The notes under the pieces were generated by a model. The model was not told where the DNA came from and did no database searches. It saw only the letters and a program-made list of their open reading frames with translations. Positions 7,039 to 9,630 of a stretch of DNA of 9,630 nt are shown one piece after another. How positions within the stretch are numbered: the first letter of the stretch is position 1; each line of letters opens with the position of its first letter. This DNA comes from Candidatus Hydrogenedentota bacterium (GTDB lineage: Bacteria; Hydrogenedentota; Hydrogenedentia; Hydrogenedentales; SLHB01): assembly GCA_013349485.1 (NCBI GenBank), contig DUZM01000285.1, forward strand, positions 1-9,630. The letters are read 5' to 3'. A program made the translations under genes and the position numbers.

Positions 7039-7899
7039 CTATAACTCGCGCAAGCGGTAGAACTCGATGGCATTCCTCCGGAAAAGCCTCTCGAGTTCGT
7101 CCTGCGAGCACCCCTGAACGGCCCATTCGAGCGTCTCGACCCACCGGGGAAGCTCTGCGGCTTGAAGCACAACAGGCCAGTCGCCGCCGAACATCGTCCG
7201 ATCGAAATCGAAACACTCGAGGACATGGTCGATGTAGGGCTTCAGGTCGTCGCGGGTCCAGTTGTCCATGTCGGCCTCGACGACCAGCCCCGACATCTTG
7301 CACCACACGTTGGCCATCTCCGCAAGCGTTTTGAGTTCCGTTTTCCAGGGTTCGAACACGTGGTTTTTAATATCCGGCTTGCCAATATGGTCCAGGATAA
7401 ATCGGATGTTCGGACATTCGCGGACCATCTTGATCGTGTTGGCCATATGAAGGTGCGTGATGCAGATCTCGAAATGGAGGTCGAAGTCCTCGAGCAATTG
7501 AATCCCGCGGACAAAGTCGGGCCGCAGGCAAAACGCCATGTCGTCTTCGAACTGAATGATTCGGCGAATGCCTTTGATGAGCGGATTCGTCGTGAGGAGT
7601 TCGAGGTCTTGCCGGGCGGCGTCCCCTTTCTCGAGCGGCGCCCACGGCACGATGCCTTCTATTCGGGGTTCCTCCGATACGAGACCGGCCACCCACTCTG
7701 CTTCTTCCGCAAACTGGCCAAAATCGCATTCACACTGAACAAACACCATTTTCCCGATCTCGATCGACCCGCAGGCCACCCGGTAGTCGTCCAGCAGATA
7801 TGACTTGTTGAGCAGCGGCACGTCGGCCAGCCACGGATAGCTTAAATTGTCGGGATCCCATAAGTGCACGTGCGTGTCAACAATAGGAAATTGAATCAT
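7039..7899 (-). CDS. Amidohydrolase-2 family hydrolase (COG3618-like, sugar-lactonase candidate)
   Basis: The 286-residue product has the length and motifs of the amidohydrolase-2 TIM-barrel family. It opens with VDTHVHLWDP (H10, H12), the usual metal-binding HxH after the first strand. It then has KGIRR (109-113), ITHLHM (H149, H151), FILDHIGKPD (D170, H171), CKMSG (200-204) and MFGGDWP (D240), the last being the conserved Asp near the barrel end. Relatives include L-fuconolactonase, L-rhamnono-lactonase, 2-pyrone-4,6-dicarboxylate lactonase and various decarboxylases; the sequence alone does not fix the substrate. ATG 7899 has an AAGGA-type ribosome site about 8 bases upstream. It is the last gene of the minus-strand cluster, 67 bp after the SDR before it. 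Beside two sugar-type dehydrogenases, hydrolysis of a sugar lactone in the cytoplasm is the best guess. No signal peptide is seen. Confidence 0.8.
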   Translation of the reverse strand: MIQFPIVDTHVHLWDPDNLSYPWLADVPLLNKSYLLDDYRVACGSIEIGKMVFVQCECDFGQFAEEAEWVAGLVSEEPRIEGIVPWAPLEKGDAARQDLELLTTNPLIKGIRRIIQFEDDMAFCLRPDFVRGIQLLEDFDLHFEICITHLHMANTIKMVRECPNIRFILDHIGKPDIKNHVFEPWKTELKTLAEMANVWCKMSGLVVEADMDNWTRDDLKPYIDHVLECFDFDRTMFGGDWPVVLQAAELPRWVETLEWAVQGCSQDELERLFRRNAIEFYRLREL

Positions 7900-7966
7900 A
7901 GCCGTGTCCTTTCGTTAAGCGGTCAGGCGTCAGCGCTCAGCCAATGGCGGGCGCCCGCCTCGGCGC

Positions 7967-8785
7967 CTATTCCGAACCGGCGAACGTCGCCGTCTTGCCC
8001 AACCCTTCGCTGCCGATTGCGTTGTATCCCCCATCGACGCAGAGGTCGGTTCCCGTGATGAACGAGGCATCGTCGCTGAGCAGGAACAGGGTTGGCCCGG
8101 CGCATTCGACGGGTTCGCCGCATCGTCCGAGGATGTGGTATTCGCCCCAGATGGGATCGTACTTTTCTTTGTCCCCGCCGGCCGCCTTGAGTACTTCGCG
8201 CGTCCATATCCAGCCTGGGCTGACGGTGTTGACTCGTATGTTCCACGGGGCCAAGTCCAGCGCGGCGCACCGCGTTAACTGGTTCACCGCGCCTTTGGCG
8301 GCGTTGTAGGTCCACCGATTGACTTGGGCGATACGACACGAGATACTGCTCATGTTGACGATACTCCCGCCACCGGCCTCCCTCATATGCGGCGCCACGA
8401 GTTGGATCATCTTCGCGTAGCCGAAGGGCCCGACGCTAAACATGATCTCCCAATCCCGACGCGTCGCGTCCATACCTTTCGCGATGAACGAAAATGCGTT
8501 GTTCACAAGGTAGTTGATTTTCCCCCACTTGGCGGCCGTTTCGGCCACGACCTTCTCGCAGAACGATTCCTCGGCCATGTCGCCTTGGATGAATGTGACG
8601 TCATATCCGGCATCGCCCATTTCCTTCTCTGCGCCGACCTCATGGCGGCCGGTTATGGCTACCGACGCCCCCTCTTTGCACAACTCGTCGGCAATCGCCC
8701 GGCCAATGCCCGTCGTGCCGCCGGTCACAATGGCGACGTTGCCCTTGAAACGATCCTTAATGGGTGCCCTCTTTGTGTAGTCCAT
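7967..8785 (-). CDS. SDR-family oxidoreductase with atypical catalytic tetrad
   Basis: The 272-residue product is a classical short-chain dehydrogenase/reductase. The Rossmann motif TGGTTGIG is at 21-28, NNA at 95-97, catalytic Ser at 147, and Tyr160 and Lys164 form YNAAK. SPGWIWT (189-195) and the C-terminal ITGTDLCVDGG (243-253) are family-typical. The second strand ends in ITGR, with Arg47 instead of Asp, which suggests NADP(H) preference. The Asn normally found in the 'VNxxG' helix is Gly119 (SVGPFG, codon 8429-8431), so the N-S-Y-K tetrad is incomplete. I place the start at ATG 8785 because a strong GGAGGAGGA site (8791-8799) sits just upstream; an in-frame ATG at 8815 would bury that site in the gene and add ten mostly basic residues. 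It lies 95 bp after a D-mannonate oxidoreductase-like gene and before an amidohydrolase, so a sugar or sugar-acid substrate is likely. The exact reaction cannot be read from sequence. Confidence 0.85.
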   Translation of the reverse strand: MDYTKRAPIKDRFKGNVAIVTGGTTGIGRAIADELCKEGASVAITGRHEVGAEKEMGDAGYDVTFIQGDMAEESFCEKVVAETAAKWGKINYLVNNAFSFIAKGMDATRRDWEIMFSVGPFGYAKMIQLVAPHMREAGGGSIVNMSSISCRIAQVNRWTYNAAKGAVNQLTRCAALDLAPWNIRVNTVSPGWIWTREVLKAAGGDKEKYDPIWGEYHILGRCGEPVECAGPTLFLLSDDASFITGTDLCVDGGYNAIGSEGLGKTATFAGSE

Positions 8786-8790
8786 AATCT

Positions 8791-8799
8791 TCCTCCTCC
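8791..8799 (-). promoter_or_regulatory. Strong Shine-Dalgarno that fixes the second SDR start
   Basis: On the minus strand the sequence reads GGAGGAGGA, then AGATT, then ATG at 8785. This near-perfect ribosome site with 5-8 nt spacing marks the internal ATG as the real start, instead of the in-frame ATG 30 bases upstream. Confidence 0.8.
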
Positions 8800-8880
8800 G
8801 TCGCACATTTGACATTCATGCCAGATTGTCCGTTGTCCGCTTTAGATTCTGGATTGCCCGGACGCGCCGTTCCCCTGGGT

Positions 8881-9630
8881 CTATACCCCGCAATAGGCCG
8901 TAAAACCGCCGTCGACGGGTATCACGGCGCCCGTCACGAAACGCGCGCTGTCCGAGACCAGCCAAAGCAGTGCGCCGACCATTTCCTCCGGCTCGCCGAT
9001 GCGGCCCATGGGAACGTTTGCAATCACCCGTTGGCCTTTGTCGGTGAACGCGCCCGTCTTCTCGTCGACCAGCAGGTATTTGTTTAGCGGCGTCAGGCAG
9101 AAGCCCGGCGCGATCGCGTTGACCCGAATGCGCGGCGAGTAGTGCTGCGCCATGTGCACGGCAAGCCACCGCGTAAAGCTGTTTGCCGCCGCTTTGGCGT
9201 TCGAGTACGCGATCGTGCCCGTCAATGGCAGCGCGCCCGCAACGGACGTAATATTGACGATGCAGCCGGATTGTCTCTCGGCGAAAATGCGGCCGACCGC
9301 CTGACACGGGATAACCGTCCCCATGTAGTTGAGCGAGAAGACTTGGGCCATATCCTCGACGGCAAGGTCGAAAAACGTCCGCTCGGGCGACGTGGCCGCC
9401 TCTTTCCTGCTGCCGCCTGCGCAGTTGACCAGAATGTCAATGGCGCCGAATTCGCCCAGGGTCATGTTGGTCGCGGCCTCGACGCTGGACGTATCCAGCA
9501 CGTCGCAGGCGATGCCAACGGCGTTGCGGCCCAAAGCGCCGATCGCTTCGGCGGTCTTTTGGGCCGCGGCACTCGAGATGTCCCAGATTGCCACCGAAGC
9601 GCCTTCGTGCACCAGCCCCTTGGCCAACGC
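8881..9630 (-). CDS. D-mannonate oxidoreductase-type SDR (fructuronate reductase), 5' end cut by window edge
   Basis: The visible 250 codons lack the N-terminal TGxxxGxG motif. The frame continues past 9630, and the codon at 9625-9627 is TTG (Leu), not a true start. Counting from that codon, the product shows Asp16 at the end of strand 2 (VAIWD, suggesting NAD preference), NCAG (68-71), and a full tetrad N100-S128-Y141-K145 (YSNAK). The segments FFDLAVEDMAQVFSLNYMGTV, FTRWLAVHMA, RVNAIAPGFCLTPLNKYLL, NVPMGRIGEPEEMVGALLWL and the terminal PVDGGFTAYCGV closely follow the SDR-type D-mannonate oxidoreductases (Bacillus UxuB/YjmF type), recognised from memory. Those enzymes interconvert D-fructuronate and D-mannonate in glucuronate breakdown. 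It is the most upstream minus-strand gene seen, 95 bp before the next SDR. A different sugar-acid or polyol substrate in the same subfamily remains possible. Confidence 0.75.
   Translation of the reverse strand, partial: ALAKGLVHEGASVAIWDISSAAAQKTAEAIGALGRNAVGIACDVLDTSSVEAATNMTLGEFGAIDILVNCAGGSRKEAATSPERTFFDLAVEDMAQVFSLNYMGTVIPCQAVGRIFAERQSGCIVNITSVAGALPLTGTIAYSNAKAAANSFTRWLAVHMAQHYSPRIRVNAIAPGFCLTPLNKYLLVDEKTGAFTDKGQRVIANVPMGRIGEPEEMVGALLWLVSDSARFVTGAVIPVDGGFTAYCGV

Noticed and set aside
7162..7803. 213-codon plus-strand frame opposite the amidohydrolase
   Set aside because: The minus-strand gene has a full set of family motifs and a ribosome site; the plus-strand frame has neither.
7946..7959. 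14-bp palindrome ggcgggcgcccgcc just after the second SDR stop
   Set aside because: It is all G/C in a GC-rich spacer, with no T-tract and no partner sequence; chance cannot be excluded.
8826..8839. 7-bp tandem repeat ttgtccg in the spacer between the two SDR genes
   Set aside because: Too short and isolated to support a function.
9625..9627. TTG as a start codon for the rightmost SDR
   Set aside because: Starting there would remove the cofactor-binding GxxxGxG motif that every SDR of this type needs; the gene simply runs off the window.

Overview
The window is about 60% GC, with long extracellular multidomain architecture, weak or absent Shine-Dalgarno sites on some genes and a C-terminal dockerin. 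This suits an uncultured environmental Gram-negative of the Planctomycetota/Hydrogenedentota/Lentisphaerota type. That placement is inferred from style alone; the window has no rRNA or other marker gene.

Layout. Positions 1-787 (+) carry the end, or nearly all, of a membrane-anchored envelope protein with a small C-terminal beta domain recalling GspC/PilP-type pilus and secretion proteins. After a 184-bp gap, 972-2516 (+) encodes a polytopic Wzx-like lipid-linked polysaccharide flippase. A 391-bp spacer follows, with a nested inverted repeat around the flippase stop codon, a short tandem repeat and an AT-rich island with a good sigma70-like promoter. It leads into 2908-6945 (+), a 1345-residue secreted thermolysin-family (M4) metallopeptidase with intact active-site motifs, a chain of Ig-like domains, two IPT/TIG domains and a C-terminal dockerin.

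A perfect 16-bp hairpin (6969-7002) separates this gene from a convergent minus-strand cluster. Read in its own direction the cluster is: a D-mannonate oxidoreductase-type SDR (cut at the right edge), a second SDR with an unusual catalytic site, and an amidohydrolase-2 (COG3618, sugar-lactonase-like) protein. It looks like part of a sugar-acid or uronate catabolic operon whose promoter lies beyond position 9630.

Functionally, the left part is envelope and secretion (surface anchoring, polysaccharide export, exported protease) and the right part is cytoplasmic oxidation, reduction and lactone hydrolysis of sugar acids. Both suit a heterotroph living on polysaccharide and protein debris. I found no CRISPR array, tRNA, rRNA, insertion sequence or phage gene. 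No whole system stands out as clearly undescribed. The best leads are the SDR lacking the usual catalytic Asn, the sugar-acid gene grouping, the domain chain of the peptidase and the nested inverted repeat after the flippase.
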